Assembly (NCBI RefSeq): GCF_036588685.1
Contig: NC_086386.1
Coordinates: forward strand, 49,275,878 to 49,339,877
Source: Mytilus trossulus
Taxonomy: Eukaryota; Mollusca; Bivalvia; Mytilida; Mytilidae
Length of the DNA: 64,000 nt
Reading direction: 5' to 3'
Both the position numbers and the translations under genes were made by a program. The notes below the pieces were generated by a model. The model made no database searches. It saw nothing but the letters and a program-made list of their open reading frames with translations, and was not told where the DNA came from. Positions 35,801-50,800 of the stretch are shown here, one piece after another (within the stretch, counting starts at the first letter, position 1; every line of letters starts with the position of its first letter).

Positions 35801-38800
35801 CAGATTTAATTCATTTTATTTTACATAAATTGATCATAACGAAAAGTTGAGAGAAAAGTTGCATGTCACAGATTTCTTGTCACTTTCATCCGTTGAATAT
35901 TCAACCGAAGCACTAACTGGTGCACCCGCAGCTGCCGATGGTTTTGCCTTCTTTCTTGCGTCTAACGGTCTTAATCCATATAAAATCTTCGATGCCTCTA
36001 TTTGTTGATCAGAAGAAGTTCTTTTGTATACTCTAACTGCATTACTACGATGACCTGCAATACAAAGCTTAATTATTTTCGTGTTAAAGTAAGCACTTTT
36101 TTTAACTGCATATTCAACATCGATATCACAAAACAAGAAATAAAACCGAATAAAATAATATTCAAAATTTAGAGAAGTAACTCAAGCATGACAAAGCATG
36201 ACAATGCATGACGGACAAACAGACCATCGGACGAGTAATGGTAAATCTGATTACCCGAAATATCGTGGTCGTGACAGATACAATCCTTTATCTTGATAAT
36301 AAGTTTGCTGAAGTCTCTGTACTAACATAATTATACATTTGTCTTACAATCATCAGTTTTCTATTAAAGCAATTGAAAATACCTGGGAAAAAGAACAGAT
36401 ATTGGGTAATATCACACAAACAAGGAATATCTTCGTGTTTTGTTTTTTTTCATTTTGTGTTGGATAAATAAGAATATTGAAAAGATAAGACTAAAAATTA
36501 TAATGTTTCAATCTACTGTTATATTACCTGTTGTTTCGGCAACGCGTTGTTCTTCTATGCCAGCATTATATAGGCGTGTTGCTGCAGATGCTCGGAGGCT
36601 ATGGTTTGTGCGCTTTCCTGTCAGCCCAATACTTGTGCACAACCGTTTCACAGTGCCTTGTAAAGTGTTGTGTCCAATAGGATTGTTGCCATACCATTGT
36701 CCATCTTTGATATGTTTTAAAGGTGTTAGGTAGAAACAATCCTTTCCTCCATTAGCTGGACTGAAATAGAAGTAAACTTTAAACAAAATTTCACTTCAAA
36801 CCCACATAATTTAATAATGTAATACAAGATGATTTTAATAATAGGTAAATTACAGCTAATTTCTTATTGCTTGTGGAGTTACACCTTGGCTGGTTTACTT
36901 AATTTGTAAATGTAAGCTGACGCATTGTATTGTATCTATAAGATTGACATCTGTAATCAATATAGTATTATTAAATAAGCATATATTTAAATTTGATTGA
37001 AAGTTATCCCAACTACAATTGTCAATATATGTAACAGGGTAAACAAGCTTACCAAAGTTTTACCCTACATGAATTAGGAAATAAGCTGTAAAAGGAAATT
37101 ATGTTAGATAAGATCAACAAATATTTCAGATTTGTATCTTATTCATTGAAGGCCGATGAGAATACATATTAAAGAAATCAATATGAAATCTGGTGGATTC
37201 GTATTGGAAAATTTATTGAGACCTGTATAAGAAAATCGGTACAGAGACGGCTTTTAAATAAGGGAGTGGGGATACCACTTGCGTTGTCATTTTTTTGTGC
37301 CTATGAGTTTGAATCTCCTTCTGGTATCTTCTCCCCTCTTTGTCTTCATTTTAACGTACAAGGAAAACCATTTGTCGGGGTTTTTTTTTTTTGGTAAATG
37401 ATAAAAAACATTAACGCGTTAAATAACCGCCCCAATTTTTTTTTATAAAGTTATCAATAAATAATAAGCTACTTACCAAAGTGACTTGTACTTTTCGAAT
37501 ACTGTAACAATACATTTATTTCTGTTTTCTGGGTTTTCGAATGCTCGGACACATTTTGGAACAACTTTTCTGTGCTTTAGGCCACCCGCGTTAGCTTTAG
37601 AAACATCCTCTTTGTACAACAGATATCTTAATTGAGCATCCTTATCTTGAAATGGGCCAGTTATTTGCGGATTGGAATTAAGTCTGAGCCGTCGGTGTTC
37701 AGTGCCTCCCCTTAATGCAAAATGTAAACCACATAGATAAAGCAATGTGTCTAGAAGTTGTTGGGGATTATCCACGCCAAGGATACCTTTATCATATAGT
37801 GACGTTTCTTCATCTACCGATATCACATCAGCCTGCTTGCGCGTATTTGCACCGAGACCTTCAGTTGCTCTTTCTTTCATGACAGCATCTAACACTTGTC
37901 TAGCCCTAAGAAATTCAGGATTCGTGAAGAAGTTAATACTTGACGACTTTTGATGGCGAATATATCCCTGTATTGAGGAAAACAGGTCATAAACACTATT
38001 GGACGGATATGTACCCCCGTCTTTTTTCTTGGCCTCTGCTATAAAATACTGTAATGAAGTGGACAGTTCTGTTTCGTCCATGTGTACCAAATCCTTTTGC
38101 AAACAATTCGGTGGAATTCCTAAATTATCTGATATCGGACGTAATCGGCGCTCGGCTTGCCAACTATTGAAAGCATTGTAACCCCATTTATACTTCTTTA
38201 CTGAATTTTTCGGCACCGATTCCTCTATCTTGTTTTGAAGGGATTTAACTGTCTCTGGTTGACCGTGTCTAAACTTATGACGGGTAATTTCCAAATCATT
38301 ATCACTTGGTTTTAAATCAAAATAACTTAGAATGTCAGTTTCTTTTTCTTCACTTACTTGAGAATACGAACTTTGCGTAAGAAAAATCGGGTCCCACTCT
38401 AACAAATCTATATCATCCATGGTCGTAATGCGGATTTTCTTTTAATATAACTGGACAATGATAACACACTTTTATATCTTAATTAGTGAGTTTTATTTTA
38501 GTGAATTATTTTCACCTTATTTGCATATACATTATAATTTAAATGTTAGGCGTGGTTATAACCAAAATAATTTGAGCAGAATAACCCACTTTAATGATCG
38601 GTAAGATAGGGTAGAAATTTCTGCAAAATTGTAAAAAACAGAATATTTTTCGACGGTATATAAGTCAGATAATGCATATTTTAAGGTTTTTCTTGTCGTA
38701 GAACACACCGAGGGGTGTCAGGATTGCCCAAAGAAAGACCTCCCTTCGGTCGGTCTTTCATTTGATCAATCCTGACACCCCTCGGTGTGTTCTACGACAA

Positions 38801-41800
38801 GAAAAACCTTAAAATATGCATTATCTATAACTTCTACCACATAACCAACATATAGACATTTCCGTTCAAAACACGTGCACCGTACAAAGTATTGTTTTAT
38901 TTGACAGGTGTGGTTTATATAATATTTAGGAGTGTTTAAGTAAGATACAGTATAAAATAAGAAAATGGGATAAGATTGCCAAATAAGACAATCATTTGTA
39001 AAGACAAATGAACAAAGAATTGACGAATTGCTGGCCACCGTACGGCCTGCAACATAAGAAAAAGTTAGTATATCAAGCATATTTACTTTTTCCACTACAT
39101 ATGATGGCTTCATAAGAGCTGCATATATATTTGCAGCTTCAATGATGAAAATTCTCTAGATTTGGTTTTCTTAACAATGAAGGTCTGTCGATAAACCAAT
39201 ATGAAAATGTGCGCCCACTATAATAAAAAAAAATAAAAAAGTAAACAATTAATTTTTAAACTGATTAACAGGCTTGAACGATGAAGTTCTGTCGGAAGTG
39301 ATTGTAGTTGCATCAGGTTTCTAAAAAGATCTTTTCAAAGATAAATCCCAGAGGTTTTGACATACCTTTTATCAGAGTTTGCCGAAATAACCGAAAATCC
39401 CGAATGAATTTGCATGTTGATGAATCAAACTATAATTCCATGTATTATTGTAATAAATTATCCACAAGCCCTCTACAGAGTTATAAATCAGTCCCTCTAC
39501 ATGTAGTCTTACAGAATAAATGTCAAAACTAATCGACTCATTTGACAATTTATCAAATTATAACTTTGCATACATTATACATAAGTAAACAACTATGAAA
39601 AGTTTTAATCAGAATGTCCAGGCCGTTCTCTAGTTAATCTCACTAGTTTTGACAATGTCGAGGAGAACTGTAGTTCCAAAAATATTTCAATCATTAAATA
39701 TAGATCTTTTTACATGGATTAGTATTTACAAAAGCTTATCAGGTCTATGATGGATAGGTGAAATCTGTCAGATTTGTTGACTCAGATTCTACAAGAATTA
39801 TTAAACCGGGTCTTCTCAAGATTTGTATGTTGTTGTTTTAATTGATTGTCTGGTTGTCCTGTTAGCAGCTATTTGTTGGTATTTGGATAAAATTTGCTAC
39901 TATAAGTGACAAAACATAAGTCAGGTAGTGTTATATGGTCAGTGTTTACGTGCCTGGTTTAAAGACCAGGGTTCAGTTGGGGTGGGGTTTTTTTTGGCGG
40001 TTTTTTTTTTTTTTTTTTGGGGGGGGGGGTTGATACGTTCAATTTGATTTAATAAACTAACGCAGAGACTTTCTAAAGTTCCTGAATAACGACACGTTTT
40101 TTTATCATATCCTATAGAAATAATTTCAATGGAAAGTTCTGTGGAAAGTTACAATAAATAACTAATTCAGATGCTGCAACTTCATTTCATTAATATGAAA
40201 TCGATCACAACTTTCTAAACAATACAAAAAAATGGTGGGTTTCTGAAGAAAAGCACATGATGGTAAATGAATCAATATACTAAACAAAAAAGGATGTTAA
40301 ACTTTCAATTTTGCCTAGTTTCAAGAGAGAATTGATGGATTTTTCAACTTAAAAGGATTCATCTCATCTACGCGATAGTATTAAAAGACAAAAGATCTTT
40401 TAATATTACGCTTAAGCATTTGTTGGTTCGCAACAGAACCAATGATATAACATATAGTAATAATGTATACAATAAAACAAACGGCTTCCTTGGGGTTTTT
40501 TTTCAAATTGTTCGAGATAAAATTGATAATTGAAATTTGGAATCCGTTAAAGAAACAACAAACCGTCCTTAGAACAGAAAGCAGTCTTATATATAAAAAA
40601 GAAGATGTGGTATGATTGCCAATGAGACAACTATCCACAAAAGACCAAAATGACACAGACATTAACAACTATAGGTAACCCTACGGCCTTCAACAATGAG
40701 CAAAGCCCATACCGCATAGTCAGCTATAAAAGGTTCCAATAAGACAATGTTAAACAATTCAAACGAGAAAACTAATGACCTTATTTATGTAAAACAAATG
40801 AACGAAAAACAAATATGTAACACATAAATAAAAGAAAACCACTGAATTGCAGGCTCCTGACTTGGGACAGGCACATAGTGGAACATAAATAACGTGGCGG
40901 GGTTAAACATGTTAGCGGGATCTCAACCCGTACACATCCAACATCCAATGGATTTAGTGTAAAGACGTCATAAACAGCCAGAGAAAAACATGACCTTGTG
41001 CAATGCCAATCAGCCCATCAATGGATTGTCAACACAGCGACAAAATACCGCACCGTGCTTAAGCTGGCCCCTAACAAAAATTGTAATAGTTCAGTGATAA
41101 TTGCCGCCATACTTAACTCCAAAACATAGAAATGAGATAAAATTAAAGATTATACAAGACTAACAAAGGCCAGAGATGAATATGTTCTAAAAGGAGGATG
41201 TAAGTGCTTGTTTGATTTTCATTTATCGTATGATATTATATACTTGGAATAAATATTGCAAGGACAACATTTTTTTATTATTTCAGTTTGACGCTTATTA
41301 CCCATAAAATTGTATTTTAAAAATGCGCGTACAGTAGATAGAAACAAATCTCAAAGACTAGTCCAGTCCCCTCCTTTGGCCGGGTTCCTTGCATATGTTA
41401 AATATAAACAAATTAGATAAATGAACTCATCATAGATACCAGGACTAAATTTTGTATATACGCCAGACGCGCGTTTCGTCTACAAAAGACTCATCAGTGA
41501 CGCTCGAATCCAAAGGACGTTTGACAAGTCTGCTCCATTTAAAAGCGTCAAGAAAACTTAAAAAAAGATATCAGGAAATGTCAAACATTTTGGAGATAAC
41601 AACAAGTGACACAAACCAACACTAAAAAACAATAGTCGAATATAAAAAGACAAACATGCACAGGAAACATATGGTTTATTTAAACTAACTTGGAAATGGT
41701 ACATTGTAACATTTGATCCGAAATATATCTATTGATACCCTGCAGTAAGTTTTAACCTTTCAATCGTGACATGGACAATGGCATAATATTGGTGTCAAAT

Positions 41801-44800
41801 TATTAGTTGGTGTCAAATTATTTTAAAGTGTTAACTAAAGATTTGTAACATTTTTCAAAGATTATATTCTCAAAATGAATGAATACCTCTTAAAAAATAG
41901 ATACAATTCTATAATATCCTCAAGCTCTTTCAAGTAAAGCAACAAGTTAGAAATAACACTCAGTGTTTTTTAAATCAATTGAATTTTACCGGCATATATA
42001 TAAAGATAATTGGTAGTCATTTGCCTTGTAGTACAGAATAAAAGCCAACTGGTTATAATCATAGACTTGGACATATTTATTCCACGGTACGGGTAAATGT
42101 TATTCGTAACTTAATTATCATACATGTAACCATGAAAGATAGATAGGTACAGATATGGTTCAAAATACATATAGGAATATTCATATATTTATCATAATGA
42201 TCCATAATGTATCACTGATTCTGTCACATGGTAGCAAGAAAAGACCCGGATAATGACTTCCATGACATTTTGGTCACTGCAACCCGCATATACTTTTTAA
42301 TTTGACCTTAAACATACCGATTTAATTAAGTAAAATAACTTACCCGGTAAAGAGGCCCGGTAGATGTGTTTCCGAAGAATACGGTGTAAAAACTGGTACC
42401 CCAACATCCCTATCTAACATAGTATTCGTCAAATATTGCTTAATGTTTTTCTTGCGTGGCATTTTACCTAACAGACGTACAACTTCAAACTAATCACGTT
42501 AATAAAAGTTTAATCATAATCCCCCAATATATTTGCACTTTCAACGAGTACTTCTCTTTCAAATATTTGAAAACTCTTGTTTCAATAATATTGAATCATG
42601 CCGTTCGCCCGTAACTCTGAAGGGTGCTGTGTCAACAGTATTATCAAAAGATATCTACATTGTTCGGAACATCATTACACAAAATAAAATATGTGACAAT
42701 CCGAATCTTTCGTCTTGTAGAACTATATTTTAAAGTTCGCAGGGGATTTATGAATGTTGGCAGTTAAATAAACGAATAAACATGCTTTTAAACTTTCCAA
42801 TAAAATATATATATTTAACCATTCAACCGTTACATTAAAAACCTGTATTAATTTTACTGCAACGCATAGAATATGGCAACATTAGATATTTTATATAAAG
42901 TCACTGTGATCAATATCCCTCAGATACCCCTATTGAGAGCTTAATAATAGATTAAAGCTGAAAATGGAATAAATATATTTCACAATAACTCATAAAAAGG
43001 ACTTTAGTTCTTGTCCAAAAATAACGGGCTAAGTAAAATAATTAATCGCGTAGGTATTAGATAGGTTGGAGTATAAAAAGCAAAGAATACTACCTTCAAG
43101 GGGTATATTGTTTAAATCTGATTCTCCGATTTAAATAAATCTCCAATACAACAGTAGAGAGTGGGTTTTTCTTTTGTAGTATTTGTTTGAACAAATTTAT
43201 TTTATTTATTTAAGATTGGTAGTTTTAAGTTGTATTATTTTCAAACAACGTAAGTATGTCCGGGTGTTTTAAAACAATATTTTGGAAGAAAACAAATAGC
43301 ATTCTATTGTTTTTCAAAGAAAAATATAGCTGTCGCAAACTGCACGTCCTTTGTGTTTGTTTGTTTGCTTGTTCGTTATTTATTTATAGAACCACTCTAT
43401 AGTATGTCGACATAAACGCGAAACAATAAGGTTAAATACAATATGCAACATGAACAAAACAGTATGATTTTTTTATGTCTTAATTAGGCAATGAAATACA
43501 ATACAAAAACGACTATAAAACAAAACACATAGTTGTCTAAACTAAGTAATCCTACGTCTTTTGTCCAGCGTCTAGTCCTCTTTCTAGGGGGCAGTCGAAA
43601 TTTTCCTTCCTTCCTCCCGTTACACATAATTGTTAAATAAATGGTTAAATTGTCCTCGTCCTGAATATGCATGAAGTATTTGCCACTGGACGACAAACAA
43701 GTAACTTGTCAAAAACAAGTTTTTTTTTAGACATTCCTATCTTTTTGTTCAAAGAACAAAACTGAACACATCGCATTTATCAGAATGTGCAATTAAATGC
43801 ATGGTAGATTGGATCAGTTATTAATATACATATCGTAAGATATTGAAATAATCAATAAAACGATAAATGCTCTTTTAAGAGTATATTGCAACTTATGACT
43901 TTAAATTTGTGTTCACATTATAATGGTATATGTCAAGTAATATAAATTAAACGTGTCTATAATAATTACAGTGGGCACGGCAAGTACATCTGTACGTGCA
44001 GAATAACCTTCATCAAGCGCGCCTTATAATGATGTATTTCGAATCCATGTATAAGCTATATTTTAAGCAAGGACGAAATGTAAAACGTAAAGGGGCAACA
44101 TCTATTATACTTTATATGTTTGATAAGTACTCGTGTAACCGTGATAGTTTACCTGATATTCAAACAAATATCTTTAATTCAAAATAAATGGAGCTTTTGA
44201 GTAGTCTAATTTGTATACCTATACCACACATAGAATTAAGTATATTATCCGATTTCGTACAGGTATTTTAAAGGCTTCATTAATTTTCAATTAAAAACAT
44301 AGAAAGAAATTTTAAAGTGAAATTTTGTTTGAACATTCTCAATATTTATAGGGTCTTTAAAGTGCATCCGTGTAGATGATTTATGTTCATTCACGGTTTT
44401 AATTCAGTGTTTTAACCATTAGATTTTGTTATGGGCATATTTGTTGATATCAAAAATTCTCCTTTTAGTTACCAGTACATACGACCGCGCTGTCCTGCAG
44501 CGCCACGAAAAAACTACATGCAACGTTTATAATGAATTTAAGTTATATACTGTATGAATTTATAAAATGTATATAAGAGCGTTTGGTAACGATTAAATAC
44601 GTTCATGTGTGCCAAACACCAAAATTTATCCCCCTAAATAAATAAATTAAAAAAAAAAAAAAATACGTACATACATACAGGTATGTGGTTTTACTTTAGT
44701 ACTTTTTGGTGTTTTTTATAGCTTTCTGTTCGGTGTGAGCCAAGGCTTCGTGTTGAAGACCGTTCTTTGACCTATAATGGTTTACTTTTATAAATTGTGA

Positions 44801-47800
44801 CTTTGGTGGAGAGATATCTCATCGGCACTCACACCACATCTTCTAATATCTGTGTACATTTATGAAGTGTATGAGTCACGTTATGATTAGAAGAAGTTCA
44901 TAGACAAAATCAAAGACAATGCTTCTTCATAAACAGAGCAGTTCAAGATTTTCTACGAAGAGGCAGTTGTGTAGATAATGATTCGGTAGTAAATAAACCC
45001 ATCATAGATACCAGGATTGAAATTTTATATTTACGCCAGAGGCGCGTTTCGTCTACAAAAGACTCATTAGTGACTCTCGAATAAAAAAATGTTAAAAAGG
45101 CCAAATAAAGTACGAAGTTGAGTTTATTGTTACATATATTTTCAACTCTGTTCAGCTCAACAAATCAAAAGGAGAATTGAAAAAATATGTTCAGCTCTGT
45201 TCTACTGCGTTATCATGGTATCGAACAGAACAGCAAAGTTGATAATAAATGCAAATCATATCCACACACATTGAGTCAGTATAGATAGAAGGCACCGTTC
45301 ATAAGTTATGTTCCATTTAGACCAAAAAAAGTTGCGTGTGGCCATTTTGCTTTTACGGAAGCACAAGAGAGTAAGGTAATAATAAATTGTTAAACATTCG
45401 GGGTTAAAGATGACAGACTTAAAGAGATGTTCGTCGTCTATCCAAGGAATGTAAACTTCGGGGAGGTAAGACAGTGCTATAATGAGGAGCTCAAGAGTAT
45501 TATAGTTTAATATAATAGCTAATCTTTTACACATGTGGAAGATTTTTTAATCTATAAAACCATTTTCAATCATTTGTATAAATATGATTTTTTTTTAAAT
45601 GATATACAATTATTTAATTTCAAAATCTTTAAATAGAATCAACAGAATTTGATATCTAGTGTATATATAAGACGTAATTATCAAAATTATTGCAAAATAA
45701 GGGCTATCATTTGTGTATAAACCTTGGGAGTTAAAAGATAAAATTTCCTAGACTTTCTTTTTCCCATTTATAGGACATGTATCAAAACTACATTTACCAC
45801 CTCCGGGTGCGGGATTTTCTCACTGCAAAATAAATTATCTGATATCGGACGTAATCGGCGCTCGGCTTGCCAACTATTGAAAGCATTGTAACCCCATTTA
45901 TACTTCTTTACTGAATTTTTCGGCACCGATTCCTCTATCTTGTTTTGAAGGGATTTAACTGTCTCTGGTTGACCGTGTCTAAACTTATGACGGGTAATTT
46001 CCAAATCATTATCACTTGGTTTTAAATCAAAATAACTTAGAATGTCAGTTTCTTTTTCTTCACTTACTTGAGAATACGAACTTTGCGTAAGAAAAATCGG
46101 GTCCCACTCTAACAAATCTATATCATCCATGGTCGTAATGCGGATTTTCTTTTAATATAACTGGACAATGATAACACACTTTTATATCTTAATTAGTGAG
46201 TTTTATTTTAGTGAATTATTTTCACCTTATTTGCATATACATTATAATTTAAATGTTAGGCGTGGTTATAACCAAAATAATTTGAGCAGAATAACCCACT
46301 TTAATGATCGGTAAGATAGGGTAGAAATTTCTGCAAAATTGTAAAAAACAGAATATTTTTCGACGGTATATAAGTCAGATAATGCATATTTTAAGGTTTT
46401 TCTTGTCGTAGAACACACCGAGGGGTGTCAGGATTGCCCAAAGAAAGACCTCCCTTCGGTCGGTCTTTCATTTGATCAATCCTGACACCCCTCGGTGTGT
46501 TCTACGACAAGAAAAACCTTAAAATATGCATTATCTATAACTTCTACCACATAACCAACATATAGACATTTCCGTTCAAAACACGTGCACCGTACAAAGT
46601 ATTGTTTTATTTGACAGGTGTGGTTTATATAATATTTAGGAGTGTTTAAGTAAGATACAGTATAAAATAAGAAAATGGGATAAGATTGCCAAATAAGACA
46701 ATCATTTGTAAAGACAAATGAACAAAGAATTGACGAATTGCTGGCCACCGTACGGCCTGCAACATAAGAAAAAGTTAGTATATCAAGCATATTTACTTTT
46801 TCCACTACATATGATGGCTTCATAAGAGCTGCATATATATTTGCAGCTTCAATGATGAAAATTCTCTAGATTTGGTTTTCTTAACAATGAAGGTCTGTCG
46901 ATAAACCAATATGAAAATGTGCGCCCACTATAATAAAAAAAAATAAAAAAGTAAACAATTAATTTTTAAACTGATTAACAGGCTTGAACGATGAAGTTCT
47001 GTCGGAAGTGATTGTAGTTGCATCAGGTTTCTAAAAAGATCTTTTCAAAGATAAATCCCAGAGGTTTTGACATACCTTTTATCAGAGTTTGCCGAAATAA
47101 CCGAAAATCCCGAATGAATTTGCATGTTGATGAATCAAACTATAATTCCATGTATTATTGTAATAAATTATCCACAAGCCCTCTACAGAGTTATAAATCA
47201 GTCCCTCTACATGTAGTCTTACAGAATAAATGTCAAAACTAATCGACTCATTTGACAATTTATCAAATTATAACTTTGCATACATTATACATAAGTAAAC
47301 AACTATGAAAAGTTTTAATCAGAATGTCCAGGCCGTTCTCTAGTTAATCTCACTAGTTTTGACAATGTCGAGGAGAACTGTAGTTCCAAAAATATTTCAA
47401 TCATTAAATATAGATCTTTTTACATGGATTAGTATTTACAAAAGCTTATCAGGTCTATGATGGATAGGTGAAATCTGTCAGATTTGTTGACTCAGATTCT
47501 ACAAGAATTATTAAACCGGGTCTTCTCAAGATTTGTATGTTGTTGTTTTAATTGATTGTCTGGTTGTCCTGTTAGCAGCTATTTGTTGGTATTTGGATAA
47601 AATTTGCTACTATAAGTGACAAAACATAAGTCAGGTAGTGTTATATGGTCAGTGTTTACGTGCCTGGTTTAAAGACCAGGGTTCAGTTGGGGTGGGGTTT
47701 TTTTTGGCGGTTTTTTTTTTTTTTTTTTGGGGGGGGGGGTTGATACGTTCAATTTGATTTAATAAACTAACGCAGAGACTTTCTAAAGTTCCTGAATAAC

Positions 47801-50800
47801 GACACGTTTTTTTATCATATCCTATAGAAATAATTTCAATGGAAAGTTCTGTGGAAAGTTACAATAAATAACTAATTCAGATGCTGCAACTTCATTTCAT
47901 TAATATGAAATCGATCACAACTTTCTAAACAATACAAAAAAATGGTGGGTTTCTGAAGAAAAGCACATGATGGTAAATGAATCAATATACTAAACAAAAA
48001 AGGATGTTAAACTTTCAATTTTGCCTAGTTTCAAGAGAGAATTGATGGATTTTTCAACTTAAAAGGATTCATCTCATCTACGCGATAGTATTAAAAGACA
48101 AAAGATCTTTTAATATTACGCTTAAGCATTTGTTGGTTCGCAACAGAACCAATGATATAACATATAGTAATAATGTATACAATAAAACAAACGGCTTCCT
48201 TGGGGTTTTTTTTCAAATTGTTCGAGATAAAATTGATAATTGAAATTTGGAATCCGTTAAAGAAACAACAAACCGTCCTTAGAACAGAAAGCAGTCTTAT
48301 ATATAAAAAAGAAGATGTGGTATGATTGCCAATGAGACAACTATCCACAAAAGACCAAAATGACACAGACATTAACAACTATAGGTAACCCTACGGCCTT
48401 CAACAATGAGCAAAGCCCATACCGCATAGTCAGCTATAAAAGGTTCCAATAAGACAATGTTAAACAATTCAAACGAGAAAACTAATGACCTTATTTATGT
48501 AAAACAAATGAACGAAAAACAAATATGTAACACATAAATAAAAGAAAACCACTGAATTGCAGGCTCCTGACTTGGGACAGGCACATAGTGGAACATAAAT
48601 AACGTGGCGGGGTTAAACATGTTAGCGGGATCTCAACCCGTACACATCCAACATCCAATGGATTTAGTGTAAAGACGTCATAAACAGCCAGAGAAAAACA
48701 TGACCTTGTGCAATGCCAATCAGCCCATCAATGGATTGTCAACACAGCGACAAAATACCGCACCGTGCTTAAGCTGGCCCCTAACAAAAATTGTAATAGT
48801 TCAGTGATAATTGCCGCCATACTTAACTCCAAAACATAGAAATGAGATAAAATTAAAGATTATACAAGACTAACAAAGGCCAGAGATGAATATGTTCTAA
48901 AAGGAGGATGTAAGTGCTTGTTTGATTTTCATTTATCGTATGATATTATATACTTGGAATAAATATTGCAAGGACAACATTTTTTTATTATTTCAGTTTG
49001 ACGCTTATTACCCATAAAATTGTATTTTAAAAATGCGCGTACAGTAGATAGAAACAAATCTCAAAGACTAGTCCAGTCCCCTCCTTTGGCCGGGTTCCTT
49101 GCATATGTTAAATATAAACAAATTAGATAAATGAACTCATCATAGATACCAGGACTAAATTTTGTATATACGCCAGACGCGCGTTTCGTCTACAAAAGAC
49201 TCATCAGTGACGCTCGAATCCAAAGGACGTTTGACAAGTCTGCTCCATTTAAAAGCGTCAAGAAAACTTAAAAAAAGATATCAGGAAATGTCAAACATTT
49301 TGGAGATAACAACAAGTGACACAAACCAACACTAAAAAACAATAGTCGAATATAAAAAGACAAACATGCACAGGAAACATATGGTTTATTTAAACTAACT
49401 TGGAAATGGTACATTGTAACATTTGATCCGAAATATATCTATTGATACCCTGCAGTAAGTTTTAACCTTTCAATCGTGACATGGACAATGGCATAATATT
49501 GGTGTCAAATTATTAGTTGGTGTCAAATTATTTTAAAGTGTTAACTAAAGATTTGTAACATTTTTCAAAGATTATATTCTCAAAATGAATGAATACCTCT
49601 TAAAAAATAGATACAATTCTATAATATCCTCAAGCTCTTTCAAGTAAAGCAACAAGTTAGAAATAACACTCAGTGTTTTTTAAATCAATTGAATTTTACC
49701 GGCATATATATAAAGATAATTGGTAGTCATTTGCCTTGTAGTACAGAATAAAAGCCAACTGGTTATAATCATAGACTTGGACATATTTATTCCACGGTAC
49801 GGGTAAATGTTATTCGTAACTTAATTATCATACATGTAACCATGAAAGATAGATAGGTACAGATATGGTTCAAAATACATATAGGAATATTCATATATTT
49901 ATCATAATGATCCATAATGTATCACTGATTCTGTCACATGGTAGCAAGAAAAGACCCGGATAATGACTTCCATGACATTTTGGTCACTGCAACCCGCATA
50001 TACTTTTTAATTTGACCTTAAACATACCGATTTAATTAAGTAAAATAACTTACCCGGTAAAGAGGCCCGGTAGATGTGTTTCCGAAGAATACGGTGTAAA
50101 AACTGGTACCCCAACATCCCTATCTAACATAGTATTCGTCAAATATTGCTTAATGTTTTTCTTGCGTGGCATTTTACCTAACAGACGTACAACTTCAAAC
50201 TAATCACGTTAATAAAAGTTTAATCATAATCCCCCAATATATTTGCACTTTCAACGAGTACTTCTCTTTCAAATATTTGAAAACTCTTGTTTCAATAATA
50301 TTGAATCATGCCGTTCGCCCGTAACTCTGAAGGGTGCTGTGTCAACAGTATTATCAAAAGATATCTACATTGTTCGGAACATCATTACACAAAATAAAAT
50401 ATGTGACAATCCGAATCTTTCGTCTTGTAGAACTATATTTTAAAGTTCGCAGGGGATTTATGAATGTTGGCAGTTAAATAAACGAATAAACATGCTTTTA
50501 AACTTTCCAATAAAATATATATATTTAACCATTCAACCGTTACATTAAAAACCTGTATTAATTTTACTGCAACGCATAGAATATGGCAACATTAGATATT
50601 TTATATAAAGTCACTGTGATCAATATCCCTCAGATACCCCTATTGAGAGCTTAATAATAGATTAAAGCTGAAAATGGAATAAATATATTTCACAATAACT
50701 CATAAAAAGGACTTTAGTTCTTGTCCAAAAATAACGGGCTAAGTAAAATAATTAATCGCGTAGGTATTAGATAGGTTGGAGTATAAAAAGCAAAGAATAC

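Larger units (their letters stand above)
38121..45827. repeat. 7.7-kb tandem duplication, copy 1
   Basis: Every landmark in this block recurs exactly 7710 bases further on, with no indel. The block runs from the TAAATTATCT inside recombinase exon 1 to ...TTTCTCACTGCA. It contains the first 100 recombinase codons, the 160-bp hairpin, two hammerhead repeats, one large dispersed repeat, and several kilobases of AT-rich DNA with no gene that I can support. Even the T and G homopolymers near 39990-40030 look the same in both copies. Confidence 0.93.

Noticed and set aside
37747..38181. Plus-strand ORFs opposite recombinase exon 1
   Set aside because: Antisense shadows; the minus-strand reading has the catalytic motif and splice sites.
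38766..39113. 115-residue minus-strand ORF, repeated at 46476-46823
   Set aside because: It ends inside the hairpin arm, has repeat-like sequence and no homology that I recognise.
45001..45085. Another active hammerhead
   Set aside because: The core reads CTAATGA and stem III cannot pair, so it is listed as decayed only.
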